DNA of 64,000 bases. Source: Sporosarcina luteola. GTDB taxonomy: Bacteria > Bacillota > Bacilli > Bacillales_A > Planococcaceae. A program made the position numbers and the translations under genes. Below are positions 27,350 through 35,373 of this stretch, in pieces; positions within the stretch are counted from its first letter, which is position 1; every line of letters begins with the position of its first letter. The stretch is taken from contig NZ_JAMBOI010000006.1 of NCBI RefSeq assembly GCF_023715535.1, positions 1 to 64,000 on the forward strand, written 5' to 3'. The notes under the pieces are model-generated. The model did no database searches. It saw nothing but the letters and a program-made list of their open reading frames with translations, and was not told where the DNA came from.

Positions 27350-27386
27350 AAGCAATGCATGTCAGCCGACTGCATTGCTTTTTTCT
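27350..27386. terminator. Shared terminator overlapping the 3' end of the BrkB-family gene
   Basis: A perfect 10-bp stem AAGCAATGCA (27350-27359) / TGCATTGCTT (27371-27380), with T-runs on both strands. The right arm encodes the last Ser-Asn-Ala codons of the convergent minus-strand gene. Confidence 0.85.
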
Positions 27387-28348
27387 TTCGCTATTTTTGC
27401 CTGCTTCCGTTCCGTCATGACCGCGTTCAATTGTCCACCAAGCATTAAGATGATTGCGGAAAAATAGAGCCACATCATGAGGACGATAATTCCTCCGATA
27501 CTTCCATACGTCTTTGAGTAATTTGCGAAGTTCCCAACGTAAAAGGAAAATGCCAGAGAAGTCAATATCCAACCCGCTGTTGCAAAAAACGCGCCAGGCA
27601 TCGCACTTTTCAATCGGATTTTCAAATTCGGAACGACCCAGTAAAGTGCAGAAAATACAAGGAAGATCAGAATTGGAGGTATGACCCATCGCAAGCTACC
27701 CCAAAATCTCAGGAAGCCTTCCTCATTTCCAAAATAGGAGAATGCCAGAGTTCCGATCTGTTGACCGAATACCGATAACAATAGGGCTACAATCAATACG
27801 GCGATTAAAGCGACCGTGAATACGACGGACATTGCTCTTGCAACAAAGAACGATCTTGTTTCTTCAACATGATAAGACCGGTTCATTGCCTTAGTGAGAG
27901 CATTCATTCCTTTGGATGCCGACCATATCGTTGCCAAGGCCCCGATTGATAAGAGTCCCCCATTCCGGTTTTTCAGTATCTCCTCGAGCGTATTATGGAT
28001 TAGTGTATAAACACTATCAGGCGCATAGTCCTTTATGAACAGGTACACCTGTGATTCATCGATGCTCAAGAATGGCAATAGTGTGATCAAGAAGATTAAT
28101 AGAGGAAAAAGGGACAACAGGAAAAAGAAGGCCAACTGAGAACCTAATCCGGTGATATCCACCAGCTTGATTCTCACGAGGAGCTCCTTCCAAAATCCCT
28201 TCGACGTCGTAACATCGAATTTTTCCAAATCTCCATCCTTCACGTCATCCAGGAATTTCATGACACTGGAATTCGCCATGAATCCGCTCTTGTCCTCTTC
28301 GGATGGGTATGTTACTTTTTTCGGAGGTAACCGGTCTGTATGCTTCAC
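27362..28348 (-). CDS. YihY/BrkB family membrane protein
   Basis: A 328-residue protein with a charged N-terminal extension of about 55 residues and six membrane helices (about 70-315). It has family motifs GLGSQLAFFFLLSLFPLLIFL, GGLLSIGALATIWSASKGMNAL, and PGAFFATAGWILTSLAFSFYV towards the end. Like B. subtilis YfkH, it is annotated by analogy with BrkB; it is not an RNase BN. The function is unresolved. It sits 23 bp after the YtxH-like gene. Confidence 0.88.
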   Translation of the reverse strand: MKHTDRLPPKKVTYPSEEDKSGFMANSSVMKFLDDVKDGDLEKFDVTTSKGFWKELLVRIKLVDITGLGSQLAFFFLLSLFPLLIFLITLLPFLSIDESQVYLFIKDYAPDSVYTLIHNTLEEILKNRNGGLLSIGALATIWSASKGMNALTKAMNRSYHVEETRSFFVARAMSVVFTVALIAVLIVALLLSVFGQQIGTLAFSYFGNEEGFLRFWGSLRWVIPPILIFLVFSALYWVVPNLKIRLKSAMPGAFFATAGWILTSLAFSFYVGNFANYSKTYGSIGGIIVLMMWLYFSAIILMLGGQLNAVMTERKQAKIAKEKSNAVG

Positions 28349-28371
28349 ATGCGACTCACTCCTTCCGGGGC

Positions 28372-28749
28372 TTATATCTTTTTTGCTTCCATACCTTCTT
28401 TCGACTCGTTCACAATCTCTTTGTATTCCTCTTTGGAATCAACAAAGGCGTCTTTCGTGCCGACAACCAGATCTTTCACTTGCGGGGTCAGCGTTTTTAG
28501 CTCTTCGACTTGATTTTTAATATATGCAGCATCACCTGAAAATTGTTCGTATATTGATAAGTACTTTTCTTTCTGTTGTTGCAGCTTATCTTTCAGTACA
28601 TCCGGATTCTTTGAATAATATCCTACTTGCTCGATCATCGCACTTGATTTTCTCTTCACTTGGTAACGGGTGCTTCTATCGAACAAGCTTACAGCTCCGC
28701 CTACTAAGGCGCCCAACAAGATAAATCTTCCAAATTTGCTGTTTCCCAC
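28372..28749 (-). CDS. YtxH-like single-span membrane protein
   Basis: A 125-residue protein with one N-terminal membrane segment (FGRFILLGALVGGAVSLF) and a long charged helical remainder, the layout of YtxH/general stress-type proteins. Specific membership is tentative. It is cotranscribed with the downstream BrkB-family gene. Confidence 0.7.
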   Translation of the reverse strand: MGNSKFGRFILLGALVGGAVSLFDRSTRYQVKRKSSAMIEQVGYYSKNPDVLKDKLQQQKEKYLSIYEQFSGDAAYIKNQVEELKTLTPQVKDLVVGTKDAFVDSKEEYKEIVNESKEGMEAKKI

Positions 28750-28840
28750 GTAATACCCTCCAATATCATTCTAATTTGCATATATCATTATACCCTTGGG
28801 ACGAAAAAACAAACAATCTCTCCGAATCCACAAAAAAGTC

Positions 28841-28871
28841 TTGACTAATGGGAAGCAGTTAAGGCATATTA
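28841..28871 (+). promoter_or_regulatory. Possible promoter of the symporter gene
   Basis: TTGACT (28841-28846) is followed after 18 bp by CATATT. The following 140-nt leader has an SD-ATG-TTT-TCG-TTT-GAA-TAG mini-frame near 28940-28965. Confidence 0.4.
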
Positions 28872-29008
28872 ACCATAACACTACCAATATTCTTAATAGT
28901 CTAATGCATTAGGTAGTGATTACGGGAGGGAGTCGATAGACGAGGTGAATGTTTTCGTTTGAATAGTAATTCAGAGTCAAAAAGACAAACAAAACAGGGG
29001 GTAGTATG

Positions 29009-30391
29009 ATGGAAGCAATCACAGGCTTTCTGGATAAGGCGAGTGGATTTATTTGGGGACCGCCGCTGCTTGTCCTACTTGTGGGAACGGGTATCTTTTT
29101 AACTGTAAGACTCGGATTTATCCAAGTTCGTTTATTGCCATATTCACTGAAACAAGTATTTTCCCGCAAACATGATAAAAAAGCTGAGGGTGATATTTCC
29201 CAGTTCCAGGCGTTGATGACTGCGATGGCCGCCACAGTCGGTGTAGGTAACATCGTCGGTGTCGCGACAGCGGTATACATGGGCGGTCCGGGAGCCGTCT
29301 TCTGGATGTGGCTCGCAGGTTTCTTCGGAATGGCTACAAAATACGGGGAAGCCATCCTTGCGGTCAAATACCGGGTAAAGGATTCCAAAGGTGAAATGGC
29401 CGGCGGACCGATGTACTATTTGGAACACGGTCTGAAGAAAAAATGGCTCGGTGTCGCATTCGCAATCTTTGGAGCGCTAGCTGCTTTCGGTATTGGGAAT
29501 GGTACACAATCGAAAGCAGTTGCGGATGTCATGAATAGCACTTTCAATGTTCCGCATTTGGTTACTGGGATTGCCCTATTAATCTTCGGGGGCCTCGTCA
29601 TCCTTGGAGGAATCAAATCAATCGGACGAGTTACTGCATTCTTCGTCCCGATAATGGCACTTTTCTACTTCATCGCTGGTGCGATTATTATGGTCATGAA
29701 TATTAATCTAGTTCCTGAAGCATTTGCTACGATTTTCAAGTATGCATTTACAGGAGAGGCTGCTGCAGGCGGCGCAATTGGGGCTGCTATCCGTTTCGGG
29801 GTTGCCCGCGGACTCTTCTCGAATGAAGCTGGGCTCGGTTCAGCACCGATTGCGGCTGCTGCTGCAAGAACGGATATGCCTGGACGCCAAGCACTCATTT
29901 CCATGACACAAGTTTTCTTTGATACACTAGTCATCTGTTCAATTACTGGGGTCACAATCGTCATGTCGGGTCAATGGCAAGACAAATCGATTGACGCCGG
30001 TGCCTTGACTGCCCAGGCATTCGGAACATTCCTTGGGGATGCTGGTCCGATCATCGTCGCAATCGGCATCGTCTTCTTTGCAACGTCCACTATACTTGGA
30101 TGGGGCTACTATGGAGAAAAATGCTTCCAATACCTTTTCCCTACAAACGGAGCAGTATTGGGCTACCGTATTGCCTTTGTAGCGTTCATCATTGTCGGAT
30201 CTCTTGTATCCCTTGACATCGTTTGGCTTCTTGCAGACGTATTGAACGGTTTAATGGCGATTCCTAACTTGATCGGTCTTCTTGGATTGTCTGGCATCAT
30301 CATCATGGAGACAAAACGATTCAAAGCGAAGATCATTGAAGAGAAAGAAGCTGAAAAAATGGGGAAACCAGCATCGGTTGACAGCAAGTAA
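29009..30391 (+). CDS. Alanine/glycine:cation (AGCS) symporter family protein
   Basis: A 460-residue sodium-coupled amino acid transporter with about eleven membrane helices and the AGCS signatures FQALMTAMAATVGVGNIVGVATA near residue 70 and GLGSAPIAAAAARTD near 270. Alanine, glycine or glutamine is the family substrate. Two adjacent ATGs are possible; the second (29009) has the better 7-nt spacing from GGGGG. A leader of more than 100 nt precedes it. Confidence 0.88.
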   Translation: MEAITGFLDKASGFIWGPPLLVLLVGTGIFLTVRLGFIQVRLLPYSLKQVFSRKHDKKAEGDISQFQALMTAMAATVGVGNIVGVATAVYMGGPGAVFWMWLAGFFGMATKYGEAILAVKYRVKDSKGEMAGGPMYYLEHGLKKKWLGVAFAIFGALAAFGIGNGTQSKAVADVMNSTFNVPHLVTGIALLIFGGLVILGGIKSIGRVTAFFVPIMALFYFIAGAIIMVMNINLVPEAFATIFKYAFTGEAAAGGAIGAAIRFGVARGLFSNEAGLGSAPIAAAAARTDMPGRQALISMTQVFFDTLVICSITGVTIVMSGQWQDKSIDAGALTAQAFGTFLGDAGPIIVAIGIVFFATSTILGWGYYGEKCFQYLFPTNGAVLGYRIAFVAFIIVGSLVSLDIVWLLADVLNGLMAIPNLIGLLGLSGIIIMETKRFKAKIIEEKEAEKMGKPASVDSK

Positions 30392-30439
30392 GATTAATGT
30401 AATGATTAAATCCGATGCTAATGAAGGGCGGACTACATT

Positions 30440-30661
30440 ATGGATCTATCTCAACCAACAGCTGAAAACGTAACGTATATGATTGAAAAGATCAAAGAGA
30501 AACTTCGTATGGTCAATGTGGATGCAATGAAAGCTGAAAACTTCAGCACTTCCCAGTATGAGGACTTGGTTTACATGTACGAGATGGTCATGAAAAGGGA
30601 CACGATCACTCCGAATGAAATGCAAGCCATTGCAGCCGAACTTGGCTCATTACGCAAATGA
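30440..30661 (+). CDS. yfkK: DUF1128 family protein, YfkK-like
   Basis: A 73-residue helical protein of UPF0435/DUF1128, close to B. subtilis YfkK ([18 protein letters not shown]...[17 protein letters not shown]). The function is unknown. It follows the symporter by 48 bp and ends at a strong terminator. Confidence 0.88.
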   Translation: MDLSQPTAENVTYMIEKIKEKLRMVNVDAMKAENFSTSQYEDLVYMYEMVMKRDTITPNEMQAIAAELGSLRK

Positions 30662-30663
30662 TG

Positions 30664-30705
30664 AAAAGCCGGTATGACAGGGGAAACCTGGCATACCGGC
30701 TTTTT
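30664..30705 (+). terminator. Terminator after yfkK
   Basis: AAAAGCCGGTATG and CATACCGGCTTTT form a long stem with an inner CAGG/CCTG pair and a T-rich tail. Confidence 0.85.
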
Positions 30706-30707
30706 CA

Positions 30708-30740
30708 TTTAAAAAACAGGCGAAAGATATCTTTCACCCG
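30708..30740 (-). terminator. Possible motB terminator
   Basis: A palindromic GGTGAAAGATATCTTTCGCC followed on the minus strand by TGTTTTTTAA. The loop is short, so the stem would breathe. Confidence 0.5.
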
Positions 30741-30752
30741 TATATGCATTAA

Positions 30753-31514
30753 TTATTCAACTGATGTCCCATCTTTTAAAACTAGAGGTTGGATAAGAAC
30801 TTCAACCCGTCTGTTCTTGCTTCTTCCTTCGACAGTGTCATTTGAAGCGACGGGTTTATTTTCACCATACCCCTTCACGCTGAATAGCTGCGGATCCAAT
30901 TTGTCATTGTTGACAATCGTCTTCAGGAAATTGATCGCCCGCATCATGCTAAGCTCCCAGTTCGAAGGGAATTCCGCGCTGTTGATTGGAATATCATCTG
31001 TGTGCCCTGTAATGACAATTTGACGGGGCTTATCAAATACCAGCAGATTGGCGATATCTTTTGATAAAGTTGCATATTGTGGCTTTATCGTCGCTTTTCC
31101 TGACTCGAACAGGATGCTGTCCCTGATCGTGATCAGCAGCCCTTCTTCCGTCAATTTCGTTTGGAATTGGTTTTCAAGCTCTTGAACCGCAATATACTCA
31201 TCAAGTTTATCTTGGATTTCCTCGAGAGATTGCTGGTCCTCCAAGTAGGAAGAGTTTTCATTCTTCTCCCCTATACTGTCTTTCGGGATCGAAACCGGGG
31301 TCGGAGCACTACTATCCATTACACCCGTTCCCCCGTCAAAAATCTGGTTGAACACGGATGATAGCTGACTGAATTTGGCTTCATCCAATGAACTCGAAGC
31401 GAACAGGACGATAAACAATGCTAATAGCAACGTGAGAAGGTCCGCATAAGGCAAAAGCCAAGATTCATCCATATGCCCTTCGTCCTTGTTCTTCCTCTTA
31501 CGTCTCCTCGACAA
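30753..31514 (-). CDS. motB: Flagellar stator protein MotB
   Basis: A 253-residue stator subunit: a basic N-terminus, one membrane helix PYADLLTLLLALFIVLFASS with the proton-carrying Asp, a linker, and an OmpA-like peptidoglycan-binding domain (GHTDDIPIN, NWELSMMRA, GKGENKP-like). A TTG start at 31514 is chosen because AAGGGGG lies 9 nt upstream; it overlaps the motA end by 17 bp. The proton-type assignment rests on its partner resembling MotA rather than MotP. Confidence 0.92.
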   Translation of the reverse strand: MSRRRKRKNKDEGHMDESWLLPYADLLTLLLALFIVLFASSSLDEAKFSQLSSVFNQIFDGGTGVMDSSAPTPVSIPKDSIGEKNENSSYLEDQQSLEEIQDKLDEYIAVQELENQFQTKLTEEGLLITIRDSILFESGKATIKPQYATLSKDIANLLVFDKPRQIVITGHTDDIPINSAEFPSNWELSMMRAINFLKTIVNNDKLDPQLFSVKGYGENKPVASNDTVEGRSKNRRVEVLIQPLVLKDGTSVE

Positions 31515-32313
31515 CCTGTTCCGCCCCCTTGTCACTCGTATTTTTAGCTGCGAGCTTCCGACGTTCTTCCATTGACAAGTAAGACGCCAGTTTCTGTTCA
31601 ATCACCCGTGGAGCTTCACCCTCGAGGACTGACAGAATGCCCTCGATCATCATCATCTTCTGGCGCACTTCCTCTTTCGATTTCCGTTGCAATTTATTGG
31701 CGAAAGGATGCCAAAGTACATAACCTGTGAAAATCCCGAGCAACGTCGCGATGAATGCCGCGGAAATGGCATGTCCGAGTGCATCGATGTCATTCATGTT
31801 CTTCAATGCGGCTATTAATCCGACAACAGCTCCCAACACACCAAGTGTCGGCGCATAAGTACCTGCTTGTGAAAAAATGAGTGCACCTGCCGAATGCCGA
31901 TCCTCCATGGCTTCCACCTCTTCAGTAAGTACATCACGGATGTAATCGGCATTTTGTCCATCGATTGCCAATCCAAGCCCATTTTTCAGAAATGGGTCAA
32001 TAATTTCATCTGACTTGGCTTCCAAAGATAATAAGCCTTCACGCCTTGCGACATCCGCCCAACCCGAAAACATCTTGATTAAATCCGAATCCGCCGTCAA
32101 CTGCTGTTCTTTAAAAATAATGCCGAACAGCTTAGGAACCCGTTTGATCTCCTTCATCGGGAATGCGATGACTACTGCTGCCGCAGTCCCTACAATAATT
32201 ATGAGGATTGCGGCTATATTTAACAGACTATCCGGTGTAACGCCTTTCATCGCCATACCGACAAAAAGCGCCACTACTCCGAGGATAAGTCCAACAATCG
32301 TTGATAAATCCAT
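31498..32313 (-). CDS. motA: Flagellar stator protein MotA
   Basis: A 272-residue stator subunit with four membrane helices. The cytoplasmic loop WADVARREGLLSLEA...EEVEAMEDRHSAG and the GTYAPTLGVLGAVVGLIAAL, ATLLGIFTGYVLWHPFANKL helices run close to B. subtilis MotA throughout. The ATG at 32313 follows GGAGG by 7 nt; the longer frame upstream has none. The pair stands alone, away from other flagellar genes. No convincing sigma-D promoter was found. Confidence 0.93.
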   Translation of the reverse strand: MDLSTIVGLILGVVALFVGMAMKGVTPDSLLNIAAILIIIVGTAAAVVIAFPMKEIKRVPKLFGIIFKEQQLTADSDLIKMFSGWADVARREGLLSLEAKSDEIIDPFLKNGLGLAIDGQNADYIRDVLTEEVEAMEDRHSAGALIFSQAGTYAPTLGVLGAVVGLIAALKNMNDIDALGHAISAAFIATLLGIFTGYVLWHPFANKLQRKSKEEVRQKMMMIEGILSVLEGEAPRVIEQKLASYLSMEERRKLAAKNTSDKGAEQVVEET

Positions 32314-32534
32314 ATCAGTACCTCCATGTCCTATCAGTCTACTTCTTCTTATTTCGACATATTCCCTTCTTTCTTTAGTAATCTTGAATAATAAATATGG
32401 CCTCAAATTGAATTGTCACCTATAGTACACATATTCCGGCAGTATAGATTACTATGGATTTTCGAATTTTTCCCTTTGCCTGTTTTCTGACACTAGAGTA
32501 CTATGAATACATACGGACCAAGGAGGTTGTTTAG

Positions 32535-33767
32535 TTGTCGACATTTGAAAAGAAGTTGGAGAATTATGCAAAACTGATTGTGGAAGTCGGGGCGAATATC
32601 CAAAAGGACCAGACGCTCTTCATCAGCGCTTCCATTGAAACTGCCCCACTTGTCAGAATGGTGGTTGACAAGGCTTATACAGCCGGCGCAAGACACGTCA
32701 TCGTCGATTGGGCCGATGAGGAACTGATTAAAATTCGCTATAACAAGGCGCCTGCCGAATCATTCTCGGATTTCCCGGAATGGAAAGTGATGGAGCGCGA
32801 AAAACTGGCGGAAGGCGGTGCAGCTTTCGTAAGCATCGTGTCTCAAAGTCCTGACTTGCTAAAAGGAGTGGACCCTTCCCGCATAGCAGACGTCCAAAAA
32901 GCAAGCGGAAAAGCGCTCAGCAATTACCGGAAAATGATGATGGCCGATCGCTTCAGCTGGTCAGTCGTCGCGGCTCCTTCAAAGGCATGGGCTGCAAAAG
33001 TCTTTCCGGAGCTGGATGAATCCGAACAAGTCCCCGCACTCTGGGAAGCCATCTTCAAAGCGGTTCGGGCAGATCAGGAAGATCCAGTAGGCGCTTGGAA
33101 GGAACTTGATCGTACTCTGATAGAAAAAGCCGATTATCTGACTGAAAAAGCATATGCCAAACTTCATTACAAGGCACCTGGCACTGAATTAACGATTGAA
33201 TTGCCAAAAGGGCATCTCTGGATTGGCGGCGGTAGTGTGAATGTCGATGGTAATGCATTCATGGCCAATATGCCAACTGAGGAAGTATTTACAGTCCCAC
33301 ATAAGACAGGCGTGAACGGATACGTCAAAAACACGAAGCCGCTCAGCTACGGCGGCAATATCATCGATGATTTTACAATCACTTTCAAGGACGGACGGAT
33401 TACAGAAGTGAGCGCGGTTCAAGGTGAGGAAGTCCTCCAACATCTGATCGATACAGATGAAGGGGCCAAGCATCTCGGAGAAGTCGCACTTGTTCCGCAT
33501 GCGTCGCCAATTTCCGAGTCCGGACTTCTCTTCTACAATACATTGTTCGATGAAAATGCATCGAATCATCTTGCAATCGGCAGTGCCTATTCCTTCTGTC
33601 TGGAAGGCGGTAAAACGATGTCGACGGAAGAGTTGGAAGAACATGGATTGAACCAAAGCATCACACATGTCGACTTCATGATCGGCTCGGAGGAAATGGA
33701 TATTGATGGAGAGTTGGCGGACGGAACAATCGAACCTATCTTCCGCAGTGGAAACTGGGCATTCTGA
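32535..33767 (+). CDS. M29-family metallo-aminopeptidase (AmpS/PepS type)
   Basis: A 410-residue aminopeptidase of family M29 (two metal ions), cytosolic. The N-terminal domain opens KLENYAKLIVEVGANIQKDQ. Metal-site residues lie in the C-terminal half: FTVPHKTGVNGYV, LGEVALVPHASPIS, HLAIGSAY, THVDFMIGS. A TTG start at 32535 is placed 8 nt after AGGAGG. Confidence 0.92.
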   Translation: MSTFEKKLENYAKLIVEVGANIQKDQTLFISASIETAPLVRMVVDKAYTAGARHVIVDWADEELIKIRYNKAPAESFSDFPEWKVMEREKLAEGGAAFVSIVSQSPDLLKGVDPSRIADVQKASGKALSNYRKMMMADRFSWSVVAAPSKAWAAKVFPELDESEQVPALWEAIFKAVRADQEDPVGAWKELDRTLIEKADYLTEKAYAKLHYKAPGTELTIELPKGHLWIGGGSVNVDGNAFMANMPTEEVFTVPHKTGVNGYVKNTKPLSYGGNIIDDFTITFKDGRITEVSAVQGEEVLQHLIDTDEGAKHLGEVALVPHASPISESGLLFYNTLFDENASNHLAIGSAYSFCLEGGKTMSTEELEEHGLNQSITHVDFMIGSEEMDIDGELADGTIEPIFRSGNWAF

Positions 33768-33826
33768 CTTCGGACACAATTTAGTAATAGAATTGAATCT
33801 GCTCTTTAATTATTCCAGGAATGTAG

Positions 33827-33832
33827 TATAAT
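33827..33832 (+). promoter_or_regulatory. -10 element before a 45-residue membrane peptide gene
   Basis: A perfect TATAAT 40 bp before the small-gene start, with a poor -35 (TTTAAT, 16 bp upstream). Confidence 0.45.
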
Positions 33833-33871
33833 GAATGTACACTAACATTTATTGTAGGGAGGGGTCTCATC

Positions 33872-34009
33872 ATGGGCTTGATGTTTACTACAGTTATCGG
33901 TTACACAATTGTACTTGGTATAGCAGCATTTTTCACAATGCATTTTCTCGGGAAGGCTCTCAATTCTGCCGATGCAGAAATAATTGATCCAAAACCGGAA
34001 GTAAAATAA
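33872..34009 (+). CDS. Small single-span membrane protein (45 aa)
   Basis: ATG with GGGAGGGG 7 nt upstream encodes 45 residues: a hydrophobic helix (about 7-32, TTVIGYTIVLGIAAFFTMHF) and a short acidic tail ending DPKPEVK. It has its own -10 box and a strong terminator right after the stop, so it looks like a real monocistronic gene. I do not recognise the family. Confidence 0.65.
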   Translation: MGLMFTTVIGYTIVLGIAAFFTMHFLGKALNSADAEIIDPKPEVK

Positions 34010-34017
34010 ATAAATCA

Positions 34018-34048
34018 AAGAGTTGCCACTTGGCAGCTCTTTTCTTTT
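34018..34048 (+). terminator. Terminator of the small membrane protein gene
   Basis: The stem AAGAGTTGCCA / TGGCAGCTCTT has one mismatch and a CT loop, and is followed by TTCTTTTT. Confidence 0.85.
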
Positions 34049-34138
34049 TCTGTACACTACTTACTATAGTTTGAATGTATCTTAAAAAGAGATGTTTCAG
34101 CTCTTTAAATCCCAATTGAAAAATGGAGGGGCCTCATC

Positions 34139-34714
34139 ATGACACTATTGTCTGAAATCATTGCGTACAATAAAGAATTTGTAAACGAAAAGAAATATGA
34201 AGAGTACGCCACTACAAAATTCCCCGATAAGAAAATTGTCATCTTGACTTGTATGGACACAAGGCTGACAGAACTTCTCCCAAAAGCGATGAACCTACGG
34301 AACGGCGATGCGAAGATCATCAAAAGCGCCGGCGCTATCGTCACTCATCCTTTTGGCGGGATCATGAGGAGCATCATAATCGCCTTATATGAATTGCAGG
34401 CCGATGAAGTTTATATTATCGGGCATCACGACTGTGGAATGAGCTCAATCGACACCAAACAGATCATCGGCAAGATGGTTGATCGTGGAGTAGACAAAAA
34501 TCTGTTTAAAACGTTACAATACTCAGGCATCAATATGAAAGAATGGCTGCGCGGCTTCAATGATGTCACTGAAAGCGTAAAAAGAAGTGTGGACCAAGTG
34601 CGGAATCACCCACTTATGGACCGCAAAGTGGCTGTGCACGGCCTCGTCGCCCACCCCGACACAGGTCTATTGGATATCATCGTCGACGGATACGATGCAA
34701 TCGACGAAAACTGA
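34139..34714 (+). CDS. Beta-class carbonic anhydrase
   Basis: A 191-residue enzyme interconverting CO2 and bicarbonate. Zinc ligands are visible as the Cys of TCMDTRL and the His/Cys of GHHDCGM; the Asp-Arg pair of MDTR is the catalytic dyad. It resembles B. subtilis YtiB. GGAGGGG precedes the ATG. Flanking terminators make it monocistronic. Confidence 0.9.
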   Translation: MTLLSEIIAYNKEFVNEKKYEEYATTKFPDKKIVILTCMDTRLTELLPKAMNLRNGDAKIIKSAGAIVTHPFGGIMRSIIIALYELQADEVYIIGHHDCGMSSIDTKQIIGKMVDRGVDKNLFKTLQYSGINMKEWLRGFNDVTESVKRSVDQVRNHPLMDRKVAVHGLVAHPDTGLLDIIVDGYDAIDEN

Positions 34715-34752
34715 CACGTGGAATTACTTATTACCCGGGAAATAGACAAAAA

Positions 34753-34782
34753 CCGATTCTTCAAGGGAAGAATCGGCTTTTT
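34753..34782. terminator. Terminator after carbonic anhydrase gene
   Basis: A perfect 9-bp stem CCGATTCTT / AAGAATCGG with CTTTTTAATT after it; the other strand also has a T-run, so it can serve the convergent acetyltransferase gene. Confidence 0.85.
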
Positions 34783-34820
34783 AATTGTGCTCTTAGTTTC
34801 CGCCAGGCGGCCTTACCCTT

Positions 34821-35366
34821 TCAATAGTCGTCCGCCAAGCAGGCATACATATAATGATCTTCCCAACAACCGTTAATGTACAAAAGTTTTCTCAGCAATC
34901 CTTCACGGATAAAACCGGCATTCTCCAGCACTCTGACGGAACCGGCATTACGGGGAGAGACAAATGCCTCCACCCGATGCAGTGAAACTGTTTCGAATGC
35001 GAATTCTGTAACGATTCTCACCGCTTCTGTCGCAAGACCTCTCCCCGTTTCCCGTTCGTCGATTGAATAACCAACGAAGCCACTTGAAAACGGCAGCCTT
35101 TTAATACTGTATAACGATATATGACCGATCAACCTGCTTGTTTCGGCGTCAAATATTCCAAAGTTATATTCGCGCCGATCTCTCATTTGATAAATGGATT
35201 CCCTTATCTTATCCCGCTGGACAGAAACCGTATAGTAGCTCGATTCATGACGAGGCTCAAAGACCGTCCAATAGTCCCGATTCGCTTTGAGCAGCTGGGT
35301 GAATATAGCAGCATCGTCTTCTGTCAATATACGTAAATAACAAGTTCGCCCTTCAAGCAGAATCAA
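34821..35366 (-). CDS. GNAT N-acetyltransferase, RimJ/RimL-like
   Basis: A 181-residue acyl-CoA transferase. The acetyl-CoA loop is seen in DERETGRGLATEAVRIV and the C-terminal FETVSLHRVEAFVSPRNAGSVRVLENAGF is typical of ribosomal-protein alanine acetyltransferase relatives. A TTG start at 35366, 7 nt after AGGTGA, lies inside the last bases after pepF, so the two genes are coupled. The target is unknown. Confidence 0.85.
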   Translation of the reverse strand: MILLEGRTCYLRILTEDDAAIFTQLLKANRDYWTVFEPRHESSYYTVSVQRDKIRESIYQMRDRREYNFGIFDAETSRLIGHISLYSIKRLPFSSGFVGYSIDERETGRGLATEAVRIVTEFAFETVSLHRVEAFVSPRNAGSVRVLENAGFIREGLLRKLLYINGCWEDHYMYACLADDY

Positions 35367-35373
35367 TGCGTCT

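Noticed and set aside
32314..32534. Sigma-D promoter for motAB
   Set aside because: A GCCGGAATAT stretch resembles the sigma-D -10 with an insertion, but no TAAA lies at the proper distance.
33189..33779. 196-codon minus-strand frame
   Set aside because: Antisense to the M29 aminopeptidase gene; no ribosome site and low-plausibility residue composition.
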